Positions 1-9,077 of a stretch of DNA of 64,000 nucleotides are shown in pieces. Under the pieces are notes generated by a model. That model saw nothing but the letters and a program-made list of their open reading frames with translations, did no database searches and had not been told where the DNA came from. Origin of the DNA: CBDHFN01 sp965262605 (lineage in GTDB: Bacteria; Pseudomonadota; Alphaproteobacteria; JASGCL01). How positions within the stretch are numbered: the first letter of the stretch is position 1; every line of letters starts with the position of its first letter. The position numbers and the translations under genes are program-made. The DNA lies in contig CBDHFN010000003.1 of NCBI GenBank assembly GCA_965262605.1, positions 1,178,001 through 1,242,000 of the forward strand, given 5' to 3'.

Positions 1-1
1 A

Positions 2-1351
2 TCCGATGGTGGCACGAAAATTATCGTGCATTTAAAAACCGATGCCAATGAATTTGTTGATAAATTTCGTGTTAGCTCAGTCGTGAAACGCTGGTCTGAT
101 TATTTGCCCGTGCCAATTTTTTGGCACGGATTAGATAATGAAATTGAACAATTAAATCAAGCTAAATCATTGTGGCGTATGGATCCGACGACAATTTCTA
201 ATGAAGATTATTTGCAATTTTATAAATCAAGCGCGATGCAATTTGACGAACCTTTTGCCGTTATTCACACGCGCCCCGAAGGAATCGTGAATTATCAAGC
301 TTTATTATATGTGCCAACCCAGCAACCGCATGATTTATTTACCCAACCAGATATGAATCGGGTGAAATTATATATTAAACGCATGTTTATTACCGATAAT
401 TGCAAGGGTATAATTCCAAATTATTTAAGATTTATTTCGGGCGTGGTTGAATGCGATGATATGCCCTTAAATATCAGCCGTGAAATGTTGCAATTATCGC
501 CAATAACTGCAAAAATTAAGCAAGGCTTAACCAAGAAAATTTTAAGCGAATTAAAGAAAAAATTAAAAGACGCCCCCGCCACCTATGACTTATTTTATCA
601 AAAAATGGGTAAAGTAATCAAAGAGGGGCTTTATGAACAAAACGGGAATTTTACCAAGGAAATTTTTGAATTAGTCCGCTTTGCCGTCAATAATAACCAT
701 GATTATATTGGTTTGGACGATTATATTGATGCCATGAAGCCCAATCAAAATGAAATTTATTATTTGCCCGGGCATAATGAAGCGGCTTTGCGTGCCAGCC
801 CCCATCTTGAAGGCTTTAATGCCCGCGGGATACAAGTGCTTTTATTTACCGACCCAATTGATACATTTTGGGTAATGAATAATGGCGAATATCGCGATAA
901 GAAATTTGTGTCTATTCTTAATGCAGGCATTGATTTAAGTGGATATGAGCGCACCGATGGCAAAAAGCCTGAGGATAATTCCGCAAATTCCGCGGATATT
1001 AACGCGCTTATCGCCAGAATGAAAAATATTTTGGGGCAATCAGTCAATGATATTGTGGTGTCCGCAAATATGACAGATTCCCCGCTTAGGCTTGTTGCCA
1101 GCAAAGACGCGCCCGATATTGCCACGCAAAATTTATTGCGGTCTATGAATCCTCAAAGCATGGATATGATGGATTTTGCGCCCGTAATGGAAATAAACGC
1201 GCATCATGCTTTGATAAAAAAATTAGCATCGCAAGCTGTGCTTGATGAAAATCAAATTTTATTGCTTTTTGATGCGGCTTTGGTTGCAAATGGGCAAACC
1301 CCAAAATCAGAAGCCGATTTTGTCAGCCGAATTTTTAAAATTTTATCGTAA
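2..1351 (+). CDS. htpG: Chaperone HtpG (Hsp90), 5'-truncated by window edge
   Basis: The reading frame is open from base 2 and ends at 1351, giving the C-terminal ~449 residues of an Hsp90-family chaperone. The full protein is usually about 620-650 residues, so the N-terminal GHKL ATPase domain lies outside the window. Visible family signatures are the middle-domain segment WSDYLPVPIF, the block DDMPLNISREMLQLSP (matching the usual DLPLNVSRE), and the C-terminal dimerisation segment FAPVMEINAHHALIKKL. HtpG is a cytosolic, ATP-dependent, homodimeric chaperone. The C-terminus looks intact. A strong promoter for the next gene begins about 55 bases downstream, so transcription probably restarts there. 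The start is not visible. Confidence 0.96.
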   Translation, partial: SDGGTKIIVHLKTDANEFVDKFRVSSVVKRWSDYLPVPIFWHGLDNEIEQLNQAKSLWRMDPTTISNEDYLQFYKSSAMQFDEPFAVIHTRPEGIVNYQALLYVPTQQPHDLFTQPDMNRVKLYIKRMFITDNCKGIIPNYLRFISGVVECDDMPLNISREMLQLSPITAKIKQGLTKKILSELKKKLKDAPATYDLFYQKMGKVIKEGLYEQNGNFTKEIFELVRFAVNNNHDYIGLDDYIDAMKPNQNEIYYLPGHNEAALRASPHLEGFNARGIQVLLFTDPIDTFWVMNNGEYRDKKFVSILNAGIDLSGYERTDGKKPEDNSANSADINALIARMKNILGQSVNDIVVSANMTDSPLRLVASKDAPDIATQNLLRSMNPQSMDMMDFAPVMEINAHHALIKKLASQAVLDENQILLLFDAALVANGQTPKSEADFVSRIFKILS

Positions 1352-1406
1352 ATCGTCAATAAAATAAATTGGGTGATTTTTGGTAAGAATACAAATTAAA
1401 CAATTA

Positions 1407-1434
1407 TTGACAAACCATTATTTTATGGTATTAT
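1407..1434 (+). promoter_or_regulatory. Sigma-70-type promoter upstream of the TPR gene
   Basis: A perfect -35 TTGACA (1407-1412) is followed after 16 bases by a -10 TATTAT (1429-1434). The predicted start of transcription near 1441 leaves a leader of only about 13 nt that contains an AAGGA ribosome site before the ATG at 1454. This was seen in sequence only. Confidence 0.6.
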
Positions 1435-1453
1435 TTGCCAATAAGGAATAATT

Positions 1454-2920
1454 ATGACTGGCGTTTCAATTAATTTATCGCAATTTATACCGCAAAAAGA
1501 AAACAAAGAATTGTCGCGCGCAATATCTGTGTTGGTGCGCGAACGGCAATATGAAAAAGCCCGCATTGAATTAGAAAAATATATTGAAATGCACCCGCGC
1601 ACTGTGTGGGCGCGCCATCAATTATCTTTAATTTACTATCAGCTTGGGCGGGTGGATTTAGCGATTGAATATTTAGAAAAATTAATTGAAATGGATCCCG
1701 AAAATGCTGATTATGCGCTGGCTTTGGGCAGTTTATCATATGATAATACTAGCAACCAAGATTTTGAAAAGGCAATTAAATATCTGGAAAAAGCATTGGA
1801 AAAAAAACCGAATGACCATCATGCTTGGCGTAATTATGGGGTTACATTATATCAAAATGGGCGGGTTGAAGAGGGGTTTAATGCGCTTTTTAAATCATGT
1901 ATGCTGAATCCCGATGATTTTGTCACGAATAATTCATTATGTATGTATTTGGAACAAAAGGGGCGTAATATGGAAGCGCGCGCCCATGGTGCCATGGCGA
2001 TGTTGTCCAAACATAAAAAAGCAATGGATACATTTAATTTATGGAAGGATAGGTTGGATTTATCGTTGCAACCTAAACCCGTATATAAACATGGACAAAT
2101 TAATGTGATGAGCTTTTCTTTATGGGGCGATAATCCGACTTATACGCATGGCGCGGTGGAAAATGTTGAAAAAATGGGTAAGTTTTTTCCGGGGTGGATA
2201 TGCCGTTTTTATCATGACGAAACCGTGCCGCAACATATTATCCGTAAACTACACGCGCTTAAAGCGCAAACTATTTTAGTTGATAAAGAATTAAGCGCGC
2301 TTGCTGGTGGAAATTGGCGTTTTAGCGTGGCAAATGACCCAGATGTTTATTATTTTTGTTGCCGTGATGCTGATTGTCGCCCCTCTGAACGCGAGGCAGC
2401 ATCCGTTAATGAATGGCTGGCAAGTGGTAAGTCTTTTCATGTCATGCGTGATGATATTTGGCATTGTGAAGTGATGCTGGCGGGGCTTTGGGGCGGGACA
2501 GCAATGATGTTGCCCGATATGTTAAAAATGGGCAAGGCGACATATGATAATTCGGTGCGCCGTTGGGACGACCAAGAATTCTTACGCGATTATATCTGGC
2601 CTTTAATTCATACGGATGCGATGATTCACGATAATAATTATCGGCAATTAGGGGCAAAACCGCATCCGATTCCACGCCCAGTTGGCAAAGAACATATCGG
2701 TTTTGGGCATCGTTTAGCGAAACCAATAACCGAAGTTAAATCATTTACATTAAACGAAGGAAAATCTTTAAATGAGCGGATTGAAGAAATTGTCCGCGAA
2801 CAGCTTGATAAAAACCCCAATACTCAAGAAATATTTTTAGATATAGGACCGAATCGCCGCGTGCGCGTTGCCCGCAATGGTGATTCCAATACATTTACCA
2901 TGTCAGAAGAGGTTGTATAA
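1454..2920 (+). CDS. TPR protein with C-terminal glycosyltransferase-like domain
   Basis: A 488-residue protein. Residues ~15-200 form tandem TPR helices (repeats with W/LG/Y/A/P spacing, such as LAIEYLEKLIEMDPENADYA and AIKYLEKALEKKPNDHHAW). From about 215 (INVMSFSLWGDNPTY) a mixed alpha/beta domain follows, with YFCCRDADCRPSERE and a conserved-looking GLWGGTAMML. DxD-like acidic residues there resemble the nucleotide-sugar site of glycosyltransferases, but this assignment is inferred. It has its own strong promoter and a good AAGGA ribosome site. Its stop overlaps the start of the next gene by one base (TAATG), so the two are translationally coupled. It may act in surface or flagellin glycosylation; no substrate can be read from the sequence. 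Confidence 0.7.
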   Translation: MTGVSINLSQFIPQKENKELSRAISVLVRERQYEKARIELEKYIEMHPRTVWARHQLSLIYYQLGRVDLAIEYLEKLIEMDPENADYALALGSLSYDNTSNQDFEKAIKYLEKALEKKPNDHHAWRNYGVTLYQNGRVEEGFNALFKSCMLNPDDFVTNNSLCMYLEQKGRNMEARAHGAMAMLSKHKKAMDTFNLWKDRLDLSLQPKPVYKHGQINVMSFSLWGDNPTYTHGAVENVEKMGKFFPGWICRFYHDETVPQHIIRKLHALKAQTILVDKELSALAGGNWRFSVANDPDVYYFCCRDADCRPSEREAASVNEWLASGKSFHVMRDDIWHCEVMLAGLWGGTAMMLPDMLKMGKATYDNSVRRWDDQEFLRDYIWPLIHTDAMIHDNNYRQLGAKPHPIPRPVGKEHIGFGHRLAKPITEVKSFTLNEGKSLNERIEEIVREQLDKNPNTQEIFLDIGPNRRVRVARNGDSNTFTMSEEVV

Positions 2921-3753
2921 TGTCATTTCCAATGCCCAAAATGCCCCCATTTGTTGAATCGCCAGTCGGTGAAGCAAAAGTTAGAGATTACACCGCAAAA
3001 ATCCTTAAATCATTTAGCGATCATTTGATTACAATTCATCAGCAAAATAAAAGCTTAACGCAAAATGATATTTTAATTTTACTAAATGCCTATACTTTAA
3101 GCGAAGACGAAGCTTTTCGCGCATTATATTCAACTGCTTGGAAAAATTTTCATAAAACCATGTTTTTTTCCTATTTTGATACGAAAAAATACGATATTTT
3201 AGACCGATTATTTGAATTGCAACTTCAGCATTTATTGGTTGATGCAAAAACCGAACCAGTTCCCGGCGAAAAAATTCCTGATTATGTTTCGGTTGGTTTG
3301 CTTGCGGGCATAAGATTTTTAGTCGGCGCCGATAATTATGGCAGATTAGAAACCGAAGCCGTGCAATTAGCGCAATCTTTGGAACATTTAAATCGCGGGG
3401 CAATTTTATGGGAAATCGTAATTGAATCCAAAGAAATTGAAATTATTTATTTTAATGCCATTATGTATTTATTGCAAAATTTCACGGAATTTGAACGGCG
3501 ATTCGTTTGGATGCAAAATATGATAGATTCCAATCGCCCACCAATTCAAAGTGGCGGTTTTCCTTGGGTAATGTCAAGATTGGATTTTTGTGTTTTGGTT
3601 GATGCGATTTTACTGCCTTTGCGCACCGCATTTAATGCAAGACTTGAATTAGACAGATTGCGTTCGGCATATGGTTATGCAAATATTAGTAAAATTCAAG
3701 GAATTATTGCGGAATTTGATAAATTTTATTATGATTTTAAAAAACCAGCCTAA
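2920..3753 (+). CDS. Hypothetical protein coupled to the TPR/glycosyltransferase gene
   Basis: A 277-residue, mainly helical soluble protein that I do not recognise. There is no signal peptide, membrane segment or catalytic motif. Helical stretches rich in L/F/E (for example ILDRLFELQLQHLLVD and IMYLLQNFTEFERRFVWMQNM) suggest an all-alpha adaptor-like fold. The start overlaps the upstream stop by one base and the gene ends 2 bases before znuC, so it sits in one transcription unit with both neighbours. The tight coupling suggests a partner of the TPR protein rather than a zinc function. The function is unknown. Confidence 0.6.
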   Translation: MSFPMPKMPPFVESPVGEAKVRDYTAKILKSFSDHLITIHQQNKSLTQNDILILLNAYTLSEDEAFRALYSTAWKNFHKTMFFSYFDTKKYDILDRLFELQLQHLLVDAKTEPVPGEKIPDYVSVGLLAGIRFLVGADNYGRLETEAVQLAQSLEHLNRGAILWEIVIESKEIEIIYFNAIMYLLQNFTEFERRFVWMQNMIDSNRPPIQSGGFPWVMSRLDFCVLVDAILLPLRTAFNARLELDRLRSAYGYANISKIQGIIAEFDKFYYDFKKPA

Positions 3754-3755
3754 CC

Positions 3756-4484
3756 ATGAATCAAACTATTTTAGATATTATTGACTTAAATTACCAAGCA
3801 AATCAAAAAAAAATTTTAGATAATGTCAGCTTACAAATTAAGCACGGCGATTTTATCACGATAATGGGACCCAATGGCGCGGGAAAATCAGTTTTATTAA
3901 AAATAATTGCGGGGATTCTTGCGCCAACTTCGGGGCAAATAAATCGCGAAAAGCAATTGCAAATTGGTTATATGCCCCAAAAACTACCCATTGACAAATC
4001 AATGCCCATGAAGGTTAAAGATTTTTTATCATATTTGCGTAAAAATACGCCCCAAGAATTCGCCGAAATATGCGAAAAATTGCATTTATCGGCGATTTTA
4101 GACCAATATGCTTATAATTTATCGGGTGGCGAATTGCAAAGAGTGATTTTGGCGCGTTGTTTATTAAAAAATCCTGATATTTTACTTTTGGACGAACCGA
4201 CGCAAAATTTGGATTATAAAAGCCAATTAGAATTTTATGATTTTATTGAAAAAATTTATCAAACGCAAAAAATGGCAATTATTATGGTGTCGCATGATTT
4301 GCATTTTGTCATGTCGTCTTCCACGCAAATTATTTGTTTATATCATCATATTTGTTGCCGTGGCGATGCAAATTCCATAAGCCAAGCCCCAGAATTTCAA
4401 AAGATTTTTGGCGACCATTCCGCAAAAATAGGATTTTTCCAGCATCATCAACACGACCATCATCACGACCATTCCCATGATTGA
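3756..4484 (+). CDS. znuC: Zinc ABC transporter ATP-binding protein ZnuC, His-rich tail
   Basis: A 242-residue ABC ATPase for high-affinity metal (Zn/Mn) import. It shows Walker A GPNGAGKSVLLK near residue 38, the ABC signature LSGGELQRV, Walker B ILLLDEPTQNLD and the H-loop VSHD, in the right order. The last ~16 residues are a His/Asp-rich tail (QHHQHDHHHDHSHD), a likely metal-binding extension typical of zinc transporters. It overlaps znuB by 8 nt. No znuA substrate-binding protein and no Zur regulator gene is present in the window. There is little ribosome-site sequence, so translation probably depends on coupling to the gene upstream. Confidence 0.9.
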   Translation: MNQTILDIIDLNYQANQKKILDNVSLQIKHGDFITIMGPNGAGKSVLLKIIAGILAPTSGQINREKQLQIGYMPQKLPIDKSMPMKVKDFLSYLRKNTPQEFAEICEKLHLSAILDQYAYNLSGGELQRVILARCLLKNPDILLLDEPTQNLDYKSQLEFYDFIEKIYQTQKMAIIMVSHDLHFVMSSSTQIICLYHHICCRGDANSISQAPEFQKIFGDHSAKIGFFQHHQHDHHHDHSHD

Positions 4485-5280
4485 AATTATTATTCCCATT
4501 TGCGCCATTGGTATTTGCTTGGCAATCATCACCGGTTTTATTGGACCTTTTATTGTATGGCGGCGCATGGCGTATTTCAGCGATTCCTTGTCGCATAGCG
4601 CATTGTTGGGCGTGGCGATGGGGGTTTTACTTAATATTAACCCATCAATTTTTATTGCGTTTTTTGCCATGGGTTTTGCCTTGATTTTAACTATTTTGAA
4701 ACATACGAAAATCTTAGCCATAGATAGTTTATTGGGGATTTTAGCCCATTTTTGTTTAGCCGCAGGAATCATTATTTTTAGTATTTTGCAATTACCGCAA
4801 AATATCTTATATCAAAGCCTTTTTGGTGATATTTTAAGCGCAGATTGGGTTGATGTTTTCAGTTTTGCTGTGCTTGCCATCGTGGTTGTATGCTTAATTA
4901 CGAAATTTTTTCATCAATTATTATTAATAACAATTAACGAAGATTACGCAAAATCCGAAGGCATTAATACGAATCTTTATGCGGTGGCTACTTTGGTTAT
5001 TTTAAGCATCGTCATAACAATTGCGACTAAAATTGTCGGAATTTTATTAATAAGCGCGATGATTATTATTCCTGCCGCTGCCGCCAGATTATTGGCAAAA
5101 TCGCCGTGGAGCATGGTAATAATTGCTTGTATTGTCGGATTTATTGCGGTTTTGGGCGGAATTAGCATGAGCTTTTTTTATGATTACCCCACGGGACCCG
5201 CCATTATCATCGGCGCGTTTAGTATTTTCACGATTATGGCATTTGCCCGCATTATTGCTTCTAAAATTAATATACTCTGA
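4477..5280 (+). CDS. znuB: Zinc ABC transporter permease ZnuB
   Basis: A 267-residue, very hydrophobic ABC-3 family permease with about eight membrane helices (for example LLISAMIIIPAAAARLLA and VGFIAVLGGISMSFFYDYPTGPAIII). Early family features are GFIGPFIVWRRMAYFSDSLSHSALLGVAMG and the Asp/His residues of the transport path. It forms the inner-membrane channel energised by the preceding ATPase, whose gene it overlaps by 8 nt. It ends the operon; a ~200-base intergenic stretch with the mraZ promoter follows. Confidence 0.92.
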   Translation: MIEIIIPICAIGICLAIITGFIGPFIVWRRMAYFSDSLSHSALLGVAMGVLLNINPSIFIAFFAMGFALILTILKHTKILAIDSLLGILAHFCLAAGIIIFSILQLPQNILYQSLFGDILSADWVDVFSFAVLAIVVVCLITKFFHQLLLITINEDYAKSEGINTNLYAVATLVILSIVITIATKIVGILLISAMIIIPAAAARLLAKSPWSMVIIACIVGFIAVLGGISMSFFYDYPTGPAIIIGAFSIFTIMAFARIIASKINIL

Positions 5281-5399
5281 TTGCCGAATATTTTCATAAG
5301 CGCAGTGGCTTATAACTTTCGCTTTTAAATTTATATTGCCATCATAGTTTTTTTACTTAAAATTCGCCATATTTTTATTTGAATTAATAAAAAAAATAC

Positions 5400-5428
5400 T
5401 TGACAATTACTTTAATCCCATGTATAAC
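5400..5428 (+). promoter_or_regulatory. Strong sigma-70-type promoter for mraZ
   Basis: A consensus -35 TTGACA (5400-5405) and a near-consensus -10 TATAAC (5423-5428) are separated by exactly 17 bases. The start of transcription would be near 5435, about 50 nt ahead of mraZ. The rest of the 5281-5477 gap is AT-rich and shows only a weak hairpin just after znuB. Confidence 0.7.
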
Positions 5429-5483
5429 CATAAAATCCCATTTGGAAAACAACAGGCGTTAAGATCTGTGAAAGAGGGTGAGT

Positions 5484-5921
5484 ATGCAACTGTTTACAGG
5501 CACGCATTTATTTGTGATTGATGATAAAAATCGGGTATCTTTGCCCGCGGATTATCGTTCATGTCTTGGCGACCGACGCGTATTCTATTTATTCCCTTCT
5601 CCTTTTGTGTTATCATGTGAAGCGTGCTCAGCGGAATATATTGGTCAATTGGCTGACAATTTCGCTGGGCAAGCGTCCATATTCTCCGCCGAAGAGCAAG
5701 TGTTTAATAGTTTTTTTGCCAACGCGGTAAGCGTGCTTTGCGATTCCACAGGGCGATTTATTTTGCCGGAAAAATTAGCCGAACATTGCCAAATAACCAA
5801 ACAATCAGGTGTTGTATTTGCCGGCGCGGGATACAGATTCCAAATTTGGAACGAAGATTTATATAAAAAACATTGCACGGATTTGCCCCAAATTCCAACG
5901 ACTTATTTCAAGCGGGGTTAA
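5484..5921 (+). CDS. mraZ: Transcriptional regulator MraZ
   Basis: A 145-residue AbrB-fold regulator, first gene of the dcw (division and cell wall) cluster. It shows two SpoVT/AbrB-like halves: FTGTHLFVIDDKNRVSLPADYR near the N-terminus and VLCDSTGRFILPEKLAEH in the middle. MraZ forms a multimeric ring that represses its own promoter. I use the ATG at 5484 because GAGG at 5474-5477 then has correct spacing; an in-frame GTG at 5478 lies too close to it. The C-terminus is shorter than in E. coli. It is followed after 2 bases by rsmH. Confidence 0.93.
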   Translation: MQLFTGTHLFVIDDKNRVSLPADYRSCLGDRRVFYLFPSPFVLSCEACSAEYIGQLADNFAGQASIFSAEEQVFNSFFANAVSVLCDSTGRFILPEKLAEHCQITKQSGVVFAGAGYRFQIWNEDLYKKHCTDLPQIPTTYFKRG

Positions 5922-5923
5922 TC

Positions 5924-6817
5924 ATGCAGCATATTCCCGTTTTACTTAATGAAGTTATAAAATTTTTAAATCCCCAAAATAATGGCGTATATTGCGATGT
6001 AACCTTTGGGCAAGGGGGCATGAGTAAGGCAATTTTGGAGCATAATCCTGCCATGCTTTACGCGCTTGACAGGGACGAAATCGCCATGCAAAAAGCGAAT
6101 GAAATTAACGCCAAAAATTTCCAATTTTGCCGCGGTAATTTCAGCGACTTGATGGCAAGCCATAATTTGCAACCGCAAAGCCTTGATGGGTTATTATGCG
6201 ATTGCGGTATTTCTTCGCCCCAAATTGATTCATCAGAACGGGGGTTTTCTTTTAAATATGATGCGCCGCTTGATATGCGTATGGATAACACGCAAAAATT
6301 AACCGCTGATGATGTTGTTAATCGCTATGAATATGCGCAATTAGTCAAAATTTTTTATGAATATGGCGAAGAGCCACAGGCAAAATTTTTTGCGAAAACG
6401 ATTATTGCCCATCGCCCGATAAGCACAGCAAAACAGCTTGCCGATTTATTGGCAAGTAAGGCTTATTACCAAAAAACTCACCCCGCAACCCGCGTGTTTC
6501 AGGCAATTCGCATTGAAGTCAACCAAGAAATCCAAGAAATCCAAAATTTTTTAAGCTTTGCCAGTGATTTATTAAAACCCAATGGGCGATTGGTGATGAT
6601 AAGTTTTCATTCCATTGAAGACAGGTTAATTAAGAATAAATTTATTAATTTGACTAAACCACCACCGCATGGTTCGCGCCATATTCCAATTGCGCCAACC
6701 GAATACCAAATAAATTTTCAAAATTTAACCCCAAAACCCATCATACCAACCCCCGAAGAAATCAGCAAAAATCCCCGTTCCCGTTCGGCAAAATTACGGG
6801 CAATCATAAGAAAATAA
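5924..6817 (+). CDS. rsmH: 16S rRNA (cytosine-1402-N4)-methyltransferase RsmH
   Basis: A 297-residue SAM-dependent methyltransferase that methylates N4 of C1402 in 16S rRNA. Hallmarks are HIPVLLNEVI at the N-terminus, the SAM site DVTFGQGGMSKAIL, and later DGLLCDCGISSPQID, ERGFSFKYDAPLDMRMD, and LKPNGRLVMISFHSIEDRLIK. The ATG at 5924, two bases after the mraZ stop, begins MQHIPVLL as expected for the family; an upstream in-frame ATG inside mraZ would add an unrelated extension. It shares its last base with a possible first ATG of ftsL. Confidence 0.96.
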   Translation: MQHIPVLLNEVIKFLNPQNNGVYCDVTFGQGGMSKAILEHNPAMLYALDRDEIAMQKANEINAKNFQFCRGNFSDLMASHNLQPQSLDGLLCDCGISSPQIDSSERGFSFKYDAPLDMRMDNTQKLTADDVVNRYEYAQLVKIFYEYGEEPQAKFFAKTIIAHRPISTAKQLADLLASKAYYQKTHPATRVFQAIRIEVNQEIQEIQNFLSFASDLLKPNGRLVMISFHSIEDRLIKNKFINLTKPPPHGSRHIPIAPTEYQINFQNLTPKPIIPTPEEISKNPRSRSAKLRAIIRK

Positions 6818-6828
6818 TGGAGAATACC

Positions 6829-7167
6829 ATGAGCATCAACCTAAAAATACTAATCGCTGGACTTTGGATATTAGTCGTATCCGTAAGTTCTATTGCTTTA
6901 TTTCAAATTTCATTTCAAGTTGAAGAATTAGAAAAGAAAATCAAAATCCAAGATAAAAAAATCGCGGACGCAACCATAAAATCGGAAACTTTGCGTGCCG
7001 AATGGGCATATATTTCGCGTCCAGAACGCGTAAGCCAATTGGCATCATTGCTTTTGCCCCAAATGCAAGCCATGAATAAAGTGCAATATCAACCCGTTGC
7101 CAATATCCAAGAACGCAATAATTTCAACAAAAACAAACCCGTCATGGTTGTATACAAGCAAAATTAA
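6829..7167 (+). CDS. ftsL: Cell division protein FtsL
   Basis: A ~112-residue bitopic membrane protein: a short N-terminus, one membrane helix (ILIAGLWILVVSVSSIALFQI), then a coiled coil (VEELEKKIKIQDKKIADATIKSETLRAEWAYI) and the RPERV motif typical of FtsL. It connects FtsB and FtsQ in the divisome. I prefer the ATG at 6829, since GGAG at 6819-6822 fits it; the ATG at 6817 overlapping the rsmH stop is the alternative. ftsI, which normally follows, is absent. The next genes are convergent restriction-modification genes. Confidence 0.85.
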   Translation: MSINLKILIAGLWILVVSVSSIALFQISFQVEELEKKIKIQDKKIADATIKSETLRAEWAYISRPERVSQLASLLLPQMQAMNKVQYQPVANIQERNNFNKNKPVMVVYKQN

Positions 7168-7230
7168 AAGCTAATTTCTTAATCAAGAAATCATGGTTTT
7201 TCCATCATTTATGCTTGACAATTATGTCGC

Positions 7231-9066
7231 TTAATTTTCTAAATCTTTAATTATTTCATCGCCCGCAATATTGCGAATTTTAATCCGTTTGGGTTCTGAT
7301 AAACTGGTGATAGTGCCGTCCCAAAATTGCTTGGTTTTTTTGCCATTAATGGTTGTATACCCCAATTTATCAATTTTAATTTCACTTATTGATTGCCAAA
7401 TACCATCGGTTTTTGCATCCAATGAAATAAATTCAATCAATTCCAAACCATCAAGGCTGATAAAAATGGGTTTTTTACCCTTTTGTTTTTCGTTATATTC
7501 GCTAATTTTTTTATATAAATAATCTGATTTATAATAATCAATTTGCACCTGCCATTCGTTATTTTGGTTTGTTTTTTGGCACTTGGCTATATCCTCCAAA
7601 ACAACATCATGCAGTATTTGTTTAAGGTCTATTAATTCAAATTGCAGGCTAATTGGGCGCGGGTTTATTTCATCAATAAATTTGTAAATTTCGTTAATAT
7701 CCATAACATCTATATAGTAAATGCGAATTTTTTTGATATTCTCGTCCAATTTATCAATTTCTTGGGTCAATAAGGGGGCAAGAGAGTTTTTTTGTAAGAA
7801 TCTCTGCTGTGAATCCTTAAAATCGGGCATAAAAACGGGTATTTTACCGAATTTTGGATCCATTACCGCCCCAAACCAAAAAGACGATAAATCGGTATTG
7901 CTGGTCCATAAACCATTGATCATTTTTGCCAATTTATCATTGGTTTGTTGCGGGTTGCGAAATAATCGTACACCATCTTGCACCTGATAAATTTGAAATT
8001 CTGCCCCCGCGGCAAATAATCGGTCACGGGCGGTTTGAATGGAATTAATGCCGACATCAACATGAATAAATTGCCGCCCCAAATCATTTGCAACTTTGGC
8101 GGTTACGCCACTGCCCCCAAAAAAATCGGCGATAATCATATTTTCATTGCTGGACGCTTTTATTATTCGTTCTAGTAATTTTTCGGGTTTCTGGGTGGCG
8201 TAGTCTAATATTTGATTTTTAAATCTTGCAGTAATAGCAATATCACTCCACCATGTTTCTAAAACTTTACCTTTATCTCTAAACTTCTGTAAATCTTCTT
8301 GACTCAAGTTGACATCACCAAAGGCTTTTCTTGGTTTCTGATTTTCGTCCTTAAATGGCACTCTTATTTCATCAGTATTGAATGTTATTGAATCTTTATT
8401 CTTTGCATAGAAGAATATTGTATCATGTTTGTTATTAAAAAATTGCAAGTGCGGACTTCCTGGTCCAGTATAACACCAAACAATCTCATTGACAAAATTC
8501 TCTTCGCCAAAAACTTCATCAAGTAATATTTTTACATAATGCCCAATATGCCAATCAAGATGCACATAAATACTGGCGTTATCGGACATAATTTCCTTAA
8601 TTGCCCTTAAATTTTCATACATCCAATTTAAATAATCTTCCTTGCGCCATTTATCACCATACATTTTTTCGTCAAATGCTTGCAATTCATCATCGGTCAT
8701 GGTGGTTTCAGCTTCAGCAATTTTTTCTGCCAATTTGGGGTTACGGCGGATATAAATTTTCTTGGCATAATCTGCCCCCGATGCAAATGGCGGGTCAATA
8801 TATACCAAATCAACCTTGATATTATTATTTTTTAAATACGCGCAGGCGGTTAAGCATTCAGCACGCAACACTAAATTTTTACTATCCTTGCCCACTTGTT
8901 CAATTTTATCAAATTCAAACAAGGGCATGCCCAATTGGATATTTTGATAAACTTTATCATTATCGCGGTAATTTAAAAAACGGCGATGGCGGGCAACCAA
9001 ATCAGAACTTAAAATTGCCTGCCCCTGCACAGGGTCTTTGGAATATGGGATATATTTAACGGGCAT
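7231..9066 (-). CDS. mod: Type III restriction-modification methyltransferase (Mod)
   Basis: A 611-residue beta-class amino-methyltransferase. Motif IV DPPFASGADY is near residue 92 and precedes the SAM-binding motif I region ADFFGGSGVTAKVANDLGRQFIHVDVG near 315, the order expected for Mod subunits. The length also fits. It methylates adenine in an asymmetric site and supplies specificity to the Res partner. A good AAGGAG lies just before the ATG. It is transcribed after res, with 11 bases between. The target sequence cannot be predicted from the protein by eye. It converges on ftsL, 63 bases away. Confidence 0.9.
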   Translation of the reverse strand: MPVKYIPYSKDPVQGQAILSSDLVARHRRFLNYRDNDKVYQNIQLGMPLFEFDKIEQVGKDSKNLVLRAECLTACAYLKNNNIKVDLVYIDPPFASGADYAKKIYIRRNPKLAEKIAEAETTMTDDELQAFDEKMYGDKWRKEDYLNWMYENLRAIKEIMSDNASIYVHLDWHIGHYVKILLDEVFGEENFVNEIVWCYTGPGSPHLQFFNNKHDTIFFYAKNKDSITFNTDEIRVPFKDENQKPRKAFGDVNLSQEDLQKFRDKGKVLETWWSDIAITARFKNQILDYATQKPEKLLERIIKASSNENMIIADFFGGSGVTAKVANDLGRQFIHVDVGINSIQTARDRLFAAGAEFQIYQVQDGVRLFRNPQQTNDKLAKMINGLWTSNTDLSSFWFGAVMDPKFGKIPVFMPDFKDSQQRFLQKNSLAPLLTQEIDKLDENIKKIRIYYIDVMDINEIYKFIDEINPRPISLQFELIDLKQILHDVVLEDIAKCQKTNQNNEWQVQIDYYKSDYLYKKISEYNEKQKGKKPIFISLDGLELIEFISLDAKTDGIWQSISEIKIDKLGYTTINGKKTKQFWDGTITSLSEPKRIKIRNIAGDEIIKDLEN

Positions 9067-9077
9067 TTATAATCTCC

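Noticed and set aside
5296..5313. ATAAGC/GCTTAT hairpin as znuB terminator
   Set aside because: The stem is only 6 bp and no T run follows directly.
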